Source: JANQOZ01 sp045106555
GTDB taxonomy: Bacteria; Pseudomonadota; Gammaproteobacteria; Xanthomonadales; SZUA-38
Assembly (NCBI GenBank): GCA_045106555.1
Contig: JBGCET010000010.1
Location: forward strand, 1-64,000
Length of the DNA stretch: 64,000 bases
Direction: 5' to 3'
The notes beneath the pieces were generated by a model that saw only the letters and a program-made list of their open reading frames with translations, was not told the DNA's origin and made no database searches. Position numbers and translations under genes: made by a program. This document shows positions 1 through 7,720 of the stretch, piece after piece; within the stretch, counting starts at the first letter, position 1, and every line of letters begins with the position of its first letter.

Positions 1-433
1 CGAGGCGCTGACCCGTTCACTGCAGGTGAACGTTGTGGCGGCCAGCCAGCTGAACCAGCTGCTGATTCCCCACATGGGTGACGGCTCGTCCATCTTATAT
101 GTTGGCTCTACGTTGGGTGAGAAAGCCGTGGCCGGCGCCGCGTCTTATGTCACCGCCAAGCACGCTCAAATTGGCCTGATGCGCAGCACCTGTCAGGACC
201 TGGCGGGTACCGGCATCCACACGGCCTGTATCTGCCCCGGATTTACAGCAACGGAAATGTTGCGCAAACATGTGGGGTTTGACGACACGATTCTGGACGC
301 GCTAGCCGGCAACGTCACTATGGGTCGGCTAATTGAGCCGCAGGAAATTGCCAACACCCTGTGGTTTGCTGCCAACAACGCGGTCATCAACGGCGCAGTG
401 CTGCACGCCAATCTGGGGCAGGTCGAGCATTGA
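1..433 (+). CDS. Short-chain dehydrogenase/reductase, C-terminal part (5' end outside window)
   Basis: The frame is already open at the first bases and ends with TGA at 431-433, so only the last 140 or so residues are present. The catalytic segment of the SDR family is visible: a serine-containing strand (ILYVGS), then YVTAK carrying the Tyr and Lys of the YxxxK motif, then CPGF after the following strand, where the cofactor nicotinamide is usually contacted. The Rossmann glycine motif that would show NAD or NADP preference lies outside the window. The substrate cannot be inferred. The next gene overlaps this stop, so the two are probably co-transcribed. Confidence 0.8.
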   Translation, partial: EALTRSLQVNVVAASQLNQLLIPHMGDGSSILYVGSTLGEKAVAGAASYVTAKHAQIGLMRSTCQDLAGTGIHTACICPGFTATEMLRKHVGFDDTILDALAGNVTMGRLIEPQEIANTLWFAANNAVINGAVLHANLGQVEH

Positions 434-1221
434 GGGTCGCGTTAAGCCCAGCGCAACTCAGCGAACGGCGGGAGCGGGTGTTCCTCGTGCTGGCGGCCAT
501 TTTCCTTTGCGCCATGACCCTGCTCAACGTGGTGGGCATTTCCCGCTTTATTCAGCTTGGCCCGCTGGCGCTGGCGGTGGGGGTGCTGCCCTACCCCATT
601 ACCTTCCTTTGTACTGACCTGATCTGCGAACTGTACGGGCGCCGTCGCGCCAACTTCCTGGTGACGGTGGGACTGTGCCTAAACGTATTTATTCTGGGCT
701 GTCTGTATTTGGGTCAACTGCTGCCATCGGTTGATCCGGCGACTCAGCCTCCCTGGCAGGTGATTAACCTGGCCTCGGACATCGTGCTGCCCAGCGGTGA
801 AGTCGTGGGCGGCAGCATTGAGTTGTTTCAGTTGATTTATTCACTGACTACAGGGGCAGTGTTTGCCTCCATGATGGCCTATCTGGCGGCCCAGTACGTG
901 GACGTTCAGCTATTCCATTTCTGGAAACGCCTGACCAAAGGCAAACACCTGTGGTTACGCAACAATTTGTCGACGCTGTTCAGCCAGCTGGTGGACGCCA
1001 CCATGGTGATTTCGGTGACGTTCGGCGCCACCTATCTGGCCGGCGGCATTACGCTTAACCAGATGCTGGTGCTGATTGGCAGCAACTACCTGTTCAAGAT
1101 GATTGTGGCCTTGATGGACACTGGCCCGCTCTATCTGGGCGTGCACTGGCTGCGCAAATACCTGCAGGTCCCTCACCCGGTGACGGTGGATGAGGTATTG
1201 CAGGATCAGCCCGCGAGCTAA
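430..1221 (+). CDS. Queuosine precursor transporter family membrane protein (YhhQ/VUT, DUF165)
   Basis: An integral membrane protein of about 263 residues with several hydrophobic segments. The stretch LPYPITFLCTDLICELYGRR is typical of the YhhQ/VUT family (polar TDL..E.YG signature), whose characterised members import the queuosine precursors preQ0 or preQ1 for tRNA modification. No ATG fits. I chose TTG at 430, which overlaps the TGA of the upstream dehydrogenase (TTGA); GTG at 478 is an alternative but would remove residues before the first membrane helix. The loop near residues 95-125 is longer than I expect for E. coli YhhQ (about 221 residues). The gene converges on hppD with only about 19 bases between them. 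The family call is firm; the substrate is inferred. Confidence 0.8.
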   Translation: MRVALSPAQLSERRERVFLVLAAIFLCAMTLLNVVGISRFIQLGPLALAVGVLPYPITFLCTDLICELYGRRRANFLVTVGLCLNVFILGCLYLGQLLPSVDPATQPPWQVINLASDIVLPSGEVVGGSIELFQLIYSLTTGAVFASMMAYLAAQYVDVQLFHFWKRLTKGKHLWLRNNLSTLFSQLVDATMVISVTFGATYLAGGITLNQMLVLIGSNYLFKMIVALMDTGPLYLGVHWLRKYLQVPHPVTVDEVLQDQPAS

Positions 1222-1240
1222 TCAATCATAACCATCACTT

Positions 1241-2314
1241 TTAGGTATCGAGCACACCTCGAGCGACCTGATCGCGCTCAATGGACTCAAACAGCGCCTT
1301 AAAGTTGCCCTCGCCAAACCCTTCGTCTTTTTTGCGCTGAATAAACTCAAAAAAGATCGGCCCAATCAGATTCTCTGAGAAAATTTGCAGCAGCAGCCGG
1401 TTATCCCCTTCCTCGGTAGAGCCATCCAGCAAAATGCCCCGACTTTGCAACGCATCAGTGGGTTCACCGTGGCCGGGCAGACGCTCTTCTAACATCTGAT
1501 AGTACGTTTCCGGCGGCGCCGTCATAAACGGCACACCTCGCGCCTTCAGTCGATCCCAGGTATCCAGCAGATCATCACAGTGAAACGCAATGTGTTGAAT
1601 GCCTTCGCCGTTGTAGCGCACCAGGTACTCATCAATCTGCCCTTTACCGCCAGCAGCCTCCTCGTTCAACGGAATACGAATCAGGCCATCCGGCGCGGAC
1701 ATCGCTCGTGAAGCAAGACCGGTGTACTCACCCTTGATATCAAAAAACCGAATCTCACGAAAATTAAATAGCCGCTCGTAGAACCCCGCCCAGTAGTCCA
1801 TCCGCCCGCGATACACGTTGTGCGTCAGGTGGTCGATAACACGCAGACCGCAGCCCTCTGGAACAGCATCAACACCTTCTTCAAATCGAAAGTCGATGTC
1901 ATAGATGGTCTGGCCCGGCGCATAACGATCCACCAGATACAGCGCTGCCCCACCGATACCCCGAATTGCCGGCAAGCGTAATTCCATCGGTCCGGTGGGA
2001 ATATCCAGCGGCTGAGCACCATTGGCCAACACGTGGTCATACGCCACGTTGGCGTCTTTCACTCGAAACGCCAGGCCACAAGCACAGGGCCCGTGCTCTT
2101 CGGCAAAGTACATGGCGGGGCTGCCCGGCTGATAGTTAATAATGAAATTCACATCCCCCTGGCGCCACAGCTGCACGTCCTTAGATCGGTGCGTCGCCAC
2201 CCTTTGAAACCCCATCAACTCGAACACGGGCTCAATGACGCCTTTCTCTGGCGCCGAAAATTCAACAAACTCGAAGCCGTCGAGGCCAGCAGGATTCTCA
2301 AAAAGGTCAGCCAT
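1241..2314 (-). CDS. hppD: 4-hydroxyphenylpyruvate dioxygenase
   Basis: Converts 4-hydroxyphenylpyruvate to homogentisate with O2 and Fe(II), the second step of tyrosine catabolism. The protein is 357 residues, the same length as the Pseudomonas enzyme. The C-terminal vicinal-oxygen-chelate domain carries the iron triad: His162 (DHLTHNVYRG), His241 (GIQHIAFHCDD) and Glu323 (FFEFIQRKKD). The C-terminal gating helix, rich in charged residues with GFGEGNF, is present. The ATG at 2314 lies about 25 bases after a predicted transcription start, giving a short leader. It is a single-gene unit: downstream is the convergent transporter gene, and upstream is the repeat-containing gap before aspS. No homogentisate dioxygenase gene is in the window. 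Confidence 0.97.
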   Translation of the reverse strand: MADLFENPAGLDGFEFVEFSAPEKGVIEPVFELMGFQRVATHRSKDVQLWRQGDVNFIINYQPGSPAMYFAEEHGPCACGLAFRVKDANVAYDHVLANGAQPLDIPTGPMELRLPAIRGIGGAALYLVDRYAPGQTIYDIDFRFEEGVDAVPEGCGLRVIDHLTHNVYRGRMDYWAGFYERLFNFREIRFFDIKGEYTGLASRAMSAPDGLIRIPLNEEAAGGKGQIDEYLVRYNGEGIQHIAFHCDDLLDTWDRLKARGVPFMTAPPETYYQMLEERLPGHGEPTDALQSRGILLDGSTEEGDNRLLLQIFSENLIGPIFFEFIQRKKDEGFGEGNFKALFESIERDQVARGVLDT

Positions 2315-2346
2315 GGGTGTTTCCGTCAGTGCTCTTGGAGGTTGGG

Positions 2347-2375
2347 AGTATAGAGTGGAAATTAATTAGTTACAA
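2347..2375 (-). promoter_or_regulatory. Sigma-70 type promoter of hppD
   Basis: On the minus strand TTGTAA (2375-2370) is followed after 17 bases by TATACT (2352-2347), placing the start of transcription near 2340, about 25 bases before the hppD ATG. Match to consensus is 4/6 and 5/6 with ideal spacing. It overlaps the inverted repeat at 2364-2387. Confidence 0.6.
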
Positions 2376-2387
2376 TTGAAACTAATT
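2364..2387. promoter_or_regulatory. Inverted repeat overlapping the hppD -35 (candidate operator)
   Basis: AATTAGTT (2364-2371) and AACTAATT (2380-2387) are perfect inverted copies with an 8-base spacer that itself contains CAATTG. The dyad covers the -35 element, a position suited to a repressor. The regulator cannot be identified from the sequence. Confidence 0.45.
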
Positions 2388-2423
2388 GTTGGGTCTTTGT
2401 TCTTGGGGAGGGGACTCGGCACG

Positions 2424-2504
2424 GCGGTGAACGTCATAGAGGGTTGAAGGAATGGCTCCCTGCGGTCCGCTTTACTTCCTTCAACCCTCTATGACGTTCA
2501 CCGC
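2424..2504 (-). repeat. Loop-conserved hairpin element, copy A
   Basis: Perfect 29-bp arms (2424-2452 and 2476-2504) enclose a loop that reads, on the minus strand, GTAAAGCGGACCGCAGGGAG followed by CCA. The arms start with GCGGTGAACGTCATAGAGGG and are unlike those of the other copies except for the distal GCGG and the loop-closing GGA/TCC. It lies in the gap between the 3' end of aspS and the hppD promoter, in opposite orientation to copy B. No run of T follows, so it is not a standard intrinsic terminator. Confidence 0.9.
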
Positions 2505-2620
2505 CTCGTTGGGAATCCATCACTAGGAAGCGCATGTCGATCATCAGTGGGCTTGTTGCTAAATCGGGCTCGGATAGTCTGGAGATCAAGCACTATCCGT
2601 AAAGGGGGCGTCACGAAGAG

Positions 2621-2707
2621 AGGCGGGGGCGGGCGTTAGCCCTTCTAGTGGAGTAAAGCGGACCGCAGGGAGCCATCCACTAGAAGGGCTAACGCCCGCC
2701 GCCGCCT
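2621..2707 (+). repeat. Loop-conserved hairpin element, copy B
   Basis: The inner arms, 2628-2652 and 2676-2700, match over 25 bp. After one G/G mismatch (2627/2701) the pairing continues to 2621 and 2707, giving 32 bp. The loop 2653-2675 holds GTAAAGCGGACCGCAGGGAG and CCA. It lies about 50 bases beyond the aspS stop codon. Confidence 0.9.
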
Positions 2708-2754
2708 CGAGCGACTGCCCCGGTCAATGGCAACCGCTAAAGAACCAACAACGA

Positions 2755-4536
2755 TCAGTCAGACTTAACGCCGGGCTTCTGGACTACGTTGATGCTCAGT
2801 TCGCGCAGTTGTTCGAGGCTGACTTCGGATGGGGCGTCGGTCATCAGGTCTGCGGCTGAGGTGGTTTTGGGGAACGGGATTACGTCCCGGATGGACTCCG
2901 TTCCAACCATCAGGGCGGCTAGGCGGTCGATGCCGAAGGCGATGCCGCCGTGAGGGGGGCAGCCGTAGCGCAGGGCTTCGAGCAGGAAGCCGAATTTTTC
3001 GTTGGCCTCGTCTTCGGAAATGCCCAGCATTTCGAAGATGGCGCTTTGCATTTCTGCTTTGTGGATTCGGATGGAGCCGCCGCCGACTTCCGAGCCGTTT
3101 AACACCATGTCGTAGCCTTCCGACAGCGCATTGCCAGGGTTGGCCGCGGCTTCTTTGGGGTCGTCGGTGACGGGCGCGGTGAACGGATGGTGCATGGAGA
3201 ACCAGCGGTTGCCGCCCTCATCCCATTCGAACATGGGGAATTCCAGCACCCACAGCGGCTTCCAGCCGTCTTCGATCAACTCCAGATCTTTGCCCAGGCG
3301 ATTGCGCAGCGCGCCCATAAACTCAGACACCGTGTGGGCGTCGCCGGCGCCGAAGAAAATCAGGTCGCCGTTCTGGGCGCCGGTAATTTCTAAGATGCCG
3401 TTCAGGGCTTTTTCGTCCAGGAACTTCACGATCGGTGACTGCAGGCCTTCGGCGCCAGCGTCTTTATCGTTGACTTTGATCCACGCCAACCCGCGAGCGC
3501 CAAATTGGGCCACGTATTCCCCGTAGCCGTCGATTTGTTTGCGGGTCAGCGAGCCGCCGCCGGGGGCGCGCAGCACCGCCACTCGGCCCTTGGGATCATT
3601 AGCGGGGCCGGCGAACACTTTGAAGTCGACATGGGCCACGTGTTCGGCAATATCCTGAAGTTCCAGCGGGTTGCGGAGGTCGGGTTTATCCGACCCATAA
3701 CGGCGCATGGCCTCCGCATAGGACATACGAGGAAATGGGTTGGCCAACTCTACGTCCAACACCTGCTTGAACACATCGCGGATGAGGTTTTCGGCCAAGC
3801 TCAATACGTCTTGGCGCTCAACGAAGGCCATCTCGATATCTAGCTGGGTAAATTCCGGCTGGCGGTCGGCGCGCAGGTCTTCGTCGCGAAAACAGCGGGC
3901 AATCTGGTAATAGCGATCCATGCCGGACATCATCAGCAGCTGCTTGAAGATCTGCGGCGACTGAGGAAGGGCGTAGAAGCTGCCGTGATTGACTCGGCTG
4001 GGCACCAGGTAGTCTCGGGCGCCTTCTGGGGTGGCCTTGGTCAGGATCGGCGTTTCAATATCGAGAAAACGCTGGCCATCCAGGCGCTCGCGGATAGCGC
4101 GGGTGAGTGCGTTGCGAGTGCGAATGGCTTTTTGCATGGGGTCGCGGCGCAGATCGAGATAGCGGTGCTTGAGGCGAATTTCTTCCCCGGCATTTTCATC
4201 CAGCTGAAACGGCAGTGGCGCGGACGCGTTGAGTACTTCAACGGCACTGGCCACCACTTCAATGGATCCCGTCGCCAGATCCGCGTTAATCATGCCTTCG
4301 GGGCGCAGTCGGATGCGGCCGGAAATTTTCAGGCAGAACTCATTGCGAATTTGGTGGGCAGCGCCAAAAGCGTCGGTGTCCTCCGGATTCACCACCACCT
4401 GAACTTTGCCGGTGTGGTCACGCAGATCGACAAAAATAATGCCGCCATGGTCGCGGCGGGTGTCAGCCCATCCACACAGGGTTACCTCGGCGTCGCCGTG
4501 GCTATCGTTCAATTCTCCGCAGTAGTGGCTGCGCAT
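2755..4536 (-). CDS. aspS: Aspartate--tRNA ligase (probably Asp/Asn non-discriminating)
   Basis: Class II aminoacyl-tRNA synthetase of 593 residues, the usual bacterial length. Order of domains: N-terminal OB-fold anticodon domain (residues 1-100), catalytic core with the motif 2 region (ARCFRDEDLRADRQPEFTQL), bacterial insertion domain (about 285-420) and motif 3 (GIAFGIDRLAALMVG) near residue 535. In the anticodon domain it has His30 (RRDHGG) and Gly81 (RPEGMIN). The corresponding positions in the Pseudomonas aeruginosa enzyme are His and Gly and are associated with charging both tRNA-Asp and tRNA-Asn, whereas E. coli has Leu and Lys. Relaxed specificity and a need for GatCAB elsewhere in the genome are therefore inferred. 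It lies downstream of the FmdB-like gene, with an intrinsic terminator just before its start. Confidence 0.97.
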   Translation of the reverse strand: MRSHYCGELNDSHGDAEVTLCGWADTRRDHGGIIFVDLRDHTGKVQVVVNPEDTDAFGAAHQIRNEFCLKISGRIRLRPEGMINADLATGSIEVVASAVEVLNASAPLPFQLDENAGEEIRLKHRYLDLRRDPMQKAIRTRNALTRAIRERLDGQRFLDIETPILTKATPEGARDYLVPSRVNHGSFYALPQSPQIFKQLLMMSGMDRYYQIARCFRDEDLRADRQPEFTQLDIEMAFVERQDVLSLAENLIRDVFKQVLDVELANPFPRMSYAEAMRRYGSDKPDLRNPLELQDIAEHVAHVDFKVFAGPANDPKGRVAVLRAPGGGSLTRKQIDGYGEYVAQFGARGLAWIKVNDKDAGAEGLQSPIVKFLDEKALNGILEITGAQNGDLIFFGAGDAHTVSEFMGALRNRLGKDLELIEDGWKPLWVLEFPMFEWDEGGNRWFSMHHPFTAPVTDDPKEAAANPGNALSEGYDMVLNGSEVGGGSIRIHKAEMQSAIFEMLGISEDEANEKFGFLLEALRYGCPPHGGIAFGIDRLAALMVGTESIRDVIPFPKTTSAADLMTDAPSEVSLEQLRELSINVVQKPGVKSD

Positions 4537-4561
4537 GTCGCTTCTCCGTTAGTGGCGCTGA

Positions 4562-4590
4562 CAAATAAAAAGGCCCGCCGTGGCGGGCCC
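4562..4590 (-). terminator. Intrinsic terminator or attenuator between the FmdB-like gene and aspS
   Basis: On the minus strand GGCCCGCCACGGCGGGCC folds into a strong stem and is followed by TTTTTATTT. The T run ends about 25 bases before the aspS ATG, too close for a complete promoter after it. The signal must either trim the upstream transcript with partial read-through or act as an attenuator of aspS. Confidence 0.8.
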
Positions 4591-4614
4591 GGATTTCCTG
4601 GGACGCCGCGCGCC

Positions 4615-4986
4615 TCAGGCCGGGCTTGAGCCCGTATTATTACTGCTGGCGGGTTTTGATTCAGCTTTTTTGCTGGCGCCTGAATTGCCGCTTCCCGAGG
4701 CGCTTTTCGAATCGCTGGCTTTGCTGCCGCTGTCTTTCTTATCGGACGTCTTTTCGGTTTTTGAACTGCTGTCGCCGGAATCGCCGGCAAGGTTTTTCTT
4801 GCCGTCTTTTTTGAAGTCCGTTTCGTACCAGCCGCTGCCTTTCAGGCGAAACGCCGCCGCTGACACCAGCTTGCGCAACGCTGGCTTTTCACACTCGGGG
4901 CACTCCACCAACGGGTCGTCTGCAATCTTTTGCAGGGCCTCGAGCTCGTGCCCACAATCCTCGCAGCGATATTCGTAAAACGGCAT
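4615..4986 (-). CDS. FmdB/YdfA-type zinc ribbon protein with low-complexity tail
   Basis: A 123-residue protein beginning MPFYEYRCEDCG, with two zinc-knuckle pairs (Cys8/Cys11 and Cys29/Cys32) that match the FmdB regulatory-protein zinc ribbon. Residues 60-123 form a disordered tail made almost only of Ser, Lys, Gly, Asp and Ala. Members of this family are small putative regulators of unknown mechanism; the name comes from a formamidase operon. Location just upstream of aspS is conserved in pseudomonads, as I recall. The start is ATG at 4986, preceded on the minus strand by GGAGAAACCTA. The function is not known. Confidence 0.85.
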   Translation of the reverse strand: MPFYEYRCEDCGHELEALQKIADDPLVECPECEKPALRKLVSAAAFRLKGSGWYETDFKKDGKKNLAGDSGDSSSKTEKTSDKKDSGSKASDSKSASGSGNSGASKKAESKPASSNNTGSSPA

Positions 4987-5030
4987 TAGGTTTCTCCAGC
5001 CACTAACCGATCCCTCGCGACATGGGGTCG

Positions 5031-7631
5031 TCAGGCCACCGGTTCAAGCGCTGGCGCCTGATTACCGAAGGTTAAGCCGTCTTTATCCACGTTCACGTCA
5101 ATCACCGTACCCGGCGCAAACTCGCCGGCAAGGATTTTCTGCGCTAGCGGGTTTTCCAGACCGTTTTGGATCGCACGCTTTAATGGCCGTGCGCCGTAAA
5201 CCGGGTCGAATCCTGCCTGCCCCAGCCAATCCAGCGCTGAATCGGAGATTTTCATCGAAAGACCCACGTCGTTCAGACGCTTACCCAGCGCGGCCACCTG
5301 GATGGCCGCAATGGCGCGAATTTCCGACGCGGCCAGCGGATGGAACACCACCATTTCGTCCACCCGATTGATAAACTCCGGGCGAAAATGCTGGCCAACG
5401 ATCTCCATCACTGCGCTGCGCATCTGGTCGTATTGGGACTCACCGGACAACTCCTGAATCACCTGAGAGCCCAGATTGGAGGTCATCACAATGACGCAGT
5501 TGCGGAAATCTACCGTACGGCCCTGGCCGTCCGTCAGGCGGCCATCGTCCAGTACCTGCAACAAGATGTTGAACACATCCGGGTGCGCTTTCTCCACCTC
5601 GTCGAGCAAGATCACGCTGTAAGGCCGACGACGCACCGATTCGGTCAGGTATCCACCCTCTTCATAGCCCACATATCCAGGCGGCGCGCCAATAAGCCTC
5701 GCCACAGAATGTTTCTCCATGAACTCCGACATGTCGATGCGCACCATAGAATCTTCTGTGTCGAACAGAAATTCCGCCAGCGCCTTGCACAGCTCCGTTT
5801 TTCCAACGCCGGTCGGCCCCAGAAACAAGAACGAGCCGTTAGGCCGGTTCGGATCGGACAGCCCGGCCCTAGACCGCCGGATAGCATCGGCCACCGCACC
5901 AACGGCTTCGTTCTGCCCAATCACTCGCCGATGCAGTTCCTGCTCCATCCGCAGCAGCTTGTCGCGCTCGCCTTCCAGCATGCGATTCACCGGAATTCCG
6001 GTCCAGCGCGATACCACCTCGGCAATTTCTTCATCCGTAACTTTGTTGCGCAACAATCGGGTTTCTGTGTCCGAGGGCTGGCTGGCCGCTTCCAACTCCG
6101 CTTCCAGCTCCGGTATCTGGCCGTACTGAAGCTCAGACATTCGCCCCAGATCCTGAGCCCGACGGGCGGTCTCCAGATCCAGTCGGGCACGCTCCAATGC
6201 TTCTTTGATGGCCGTCGCACCGTGCACCGAAGCCTTTTCTGCGCGCCAAACCTCGTCTAAGTCAGCAAATTCCTTTTCTAAACCGCCGAGGGTCTCCTCC
6301 AAGGTTTCCATGCGCTTGATGGTGGCGTCGTCTGTCTCTTTTTTGAGCGCCTCGCGCTGAATTTTCAGCTGGATGATTTTTCGTTCCAGCCGATCCATCA
6401 CCTCGGGCTTGGAATCAATCTCCATCCGAATTCGTGACGCCGCCTCGTCCATCAGATCGATGGCCTTGTCCGGTAGCTGGCGGTCTGTGATGTAGCGATG
6501 GGACAACGTGGCCGCAGCAACGATAGCGGGGTCGGTAATATCGACGCCGTGGTGCACTTCATAGCGCTCTTTGAGACCACGCAGGATCGCAATGGTGTCT
6601 TCCACCGTTGGCTCGCCGACCAATACCTTTTGGAACCGTCGCTCCAGTGCCGCATCTTTCTCCACATACTGGCGATACTCATCCAGGGTGGTGGCACCAA
6701 TACAGTGCAGCTCGCCGCGGGCCAATGCCGGCTTCAGCATATTGCCCGCATCCATAGATCCCTCAGCCTTACCGGCGCCAACCATGGTGTGCATCTCGTC
6801 GATGAACAGCACCACCTGCCCTTCCTGTTTGGCCAGGTCGTTCAGCACCGATTTCAGGCGCTCTTCAAACTCGCCGCGAAACTTGGCTCCGGCAATCAAT
6901 GCTCCCATGTCGAGCACCAACAGACGTTTGTCTTTCAGTCCTTCGGGCACCTCTCCGTCGACGATTCGCTGGGCCAAACCTTCAACAATGGCGGTTTTAC
7001 CCACTCCGGGCTCGCCAATTAACACCGGGTTATTTTTGGTCCGGCGCTGTAACACCTGAATTGCCCGGCGAATTTCTTCATCGCGACCGATCACGGGATC
7101 TAGCTTGCCCTGTTCAGCACGCTCGGTCAGATCAATGGTGAAACGCTCCAGCGCCTGACGCTGGTCTTCCGCGTTGGCGTCGTCCACCTTCTGGCCGCCG
7201 CGCCAGTCATCAATCACCTTGTTAATCGCATCGACGTTTGCGCCAGCATCCTTGAGGACGTCTGCCAAAGGGCTTTTGCTGGCTAATACCGCCAGAATAA
7301 AGAGCTCAGAGGTCAGAAATTGATCGCCGCGTTCCTGGGCAAGTTTGTCGCAGACGTTGAGCAGCTTGACCAGATCATTACCTAAACCGATTTGTCCGTC
7401 AGTGCCAGACACCTCTGGCAATCCATCCAATATTTCACCAAGTCGTGAACGCAGTCGGTTAACGTTGACGCCGGCCTGAGCCAGCAATTGGCGCACCACA
7501 CCACCTTCTTGATCTAACAGTGAAACCAGCAGGTGGGCCGGTTCGATGGTGGCATGATCGCGGCCGATTGCCAGCGATTGGGCATCGGCCAAGGCGAGTT
7601 GGAATTTGCTGGTGAGCTTGTCCATTCGCAT
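5031..7631 (-). CDS. clpB: ATP-dependent disaggregase ClpB
   Basis: Hsp100 chaperone that works with DnaK to pull proteins out of aggregates in the cytoplasm. Domains in order: N-terminal Clp repeat domain (1-145), first AAA+ module with Walker A GEPGVGKTA, coiled-coil middle domain (about 405-525, KIIQLKIQREALKKE), second AAA+ module with GPTGVGKTE and Walker B VILLDEVEKAH, and a C-terminal D2-small domain. The frame is open to a GTG at 7640. I place the start at ATG 7631 (MRMDKLTSKFQ) because AGAGGTG lies six bases before it and family proteins begin there. That gives 866 residues, within the normal range. It is followed by the FmdB-like gene and preceded by pgeF; a heat-shock promoter is predicted. 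Confidence 0.97.
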   Translation of the reverse strand: MRMDKLTSKFQLALADAQSLAIGRDHATIEPAHLLVSLLDQEGGVVRQLLAQAGVNVNRLRSRLGEILDGLPEVSGTDGQIGLGNDLVKLLNVCDKLAQERGDQFLTSELFILAVLASKSPLADVLKDAGANVDAINKVIDDWRGGQKVDDANAEDQRQALERFTIDLTERAEQGKLDPVIGRDEEIRRAIQVLQRRTKNNPVLIGEPGVGKTAIVEGLAQRIVDGEVPEGLKDKRLLVLDMGALIAGAKFRGEFEERLKSVLNDLAKQEGQVVLFIDEMHTMVGAGKAEGSMDAGNMLKPALARGELHCIGATTLDEYRQYVEKDAALERRFQKVLVGEPTVEDTIAILRGLKERYEVHHGVDITDPAIVAAATLSHRYITDRQLPDKAIDLMDEAASRIRMEIDSKPEVMDRLERKIIQLKIQREALKKETDDATIKRMETLEETLGGLEKEFADLDEVWRAEKASVHGATAIKEALERARLDLETARRAQDLGRMSELQYGQIPELEAELEAASQPSDTETRLLRNKVTDEEIAEVVSRWTGIPVNRMLEGERDKLLRMEQELHRRVIGQNEAVGAVADAIRRSRAGLSDPNRPNGSFLFLGPTGVGKTELCKALAEFLFDTEDSMVRIDMSEFMEKHSVARLIGAPPGYVGYEEGGYLTESVRRRPYSVILLDEVEKAHPDVFNILLQVLDDGRLTDGQGRTVDFRNCVIVMTSNLGSQVIQELSGESQYDQMRSAVMEIVGQHFRPEFINRVDEMVVFHPLAASEIRAIAAIQVAALGKRLNDVGLSMKISDSALDWLGQAGFDPVYGARPLKRAIQNGLENPLAQKILAGEFAPGTVIDVNVDKDGLTFGNQAPALEPVA

Positions 7632-7689
7632 GATAATCACCTCTCTAAAAGTTGTGTTGCAGCGCGCTTTGGCGTCGCAGAATACCTTT

Positions 7690-7720
7690 AGATCTGGCGT
7701 CTTGGCGCCGCGCTTTCAAG
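7690..7720 (-). promoter_or_regulatory. Candidate sigma-32 heat-shock promoter of clpB
   Basis: On the minus strand CTTGAAA (7720-7714) matches the sigma-32 -35 consensus exactly. After 14 bases CGCCAGAT matches CCCCATNT at five of seven fixed positions. The -35 overlaps the pgeF stop codon, so clpB can be induced apart from rluD-pgeF. Position about 70 bases before the clpB start. Confidence 0.55.

Larger units (their letters stand above)
2315..2754. other. Non-coding gap between aspS and hppD
   Basis: This 440-base gap holds the hppD promoter and operator-like dyad (2347-2387) and hairpin copies A and B. I see no reading frame with a ribosome binding site and nothing recognisable in 2508-2620. 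Confidence 0.7.

Noticed and set aside
2424..2707. CRISPR array
   Set aside because: The repeats are unevenly spaced, have opposite orientations and lie in three distant loci. The variable parts are paired arms, not spacers.
5340..6260. Plus-strand frame of 306 codons
   Set aside because: It is the antisense of clpB in a GC-rich region; composition is His/Gln/Arg-rich with no domain, and clpB is certain.
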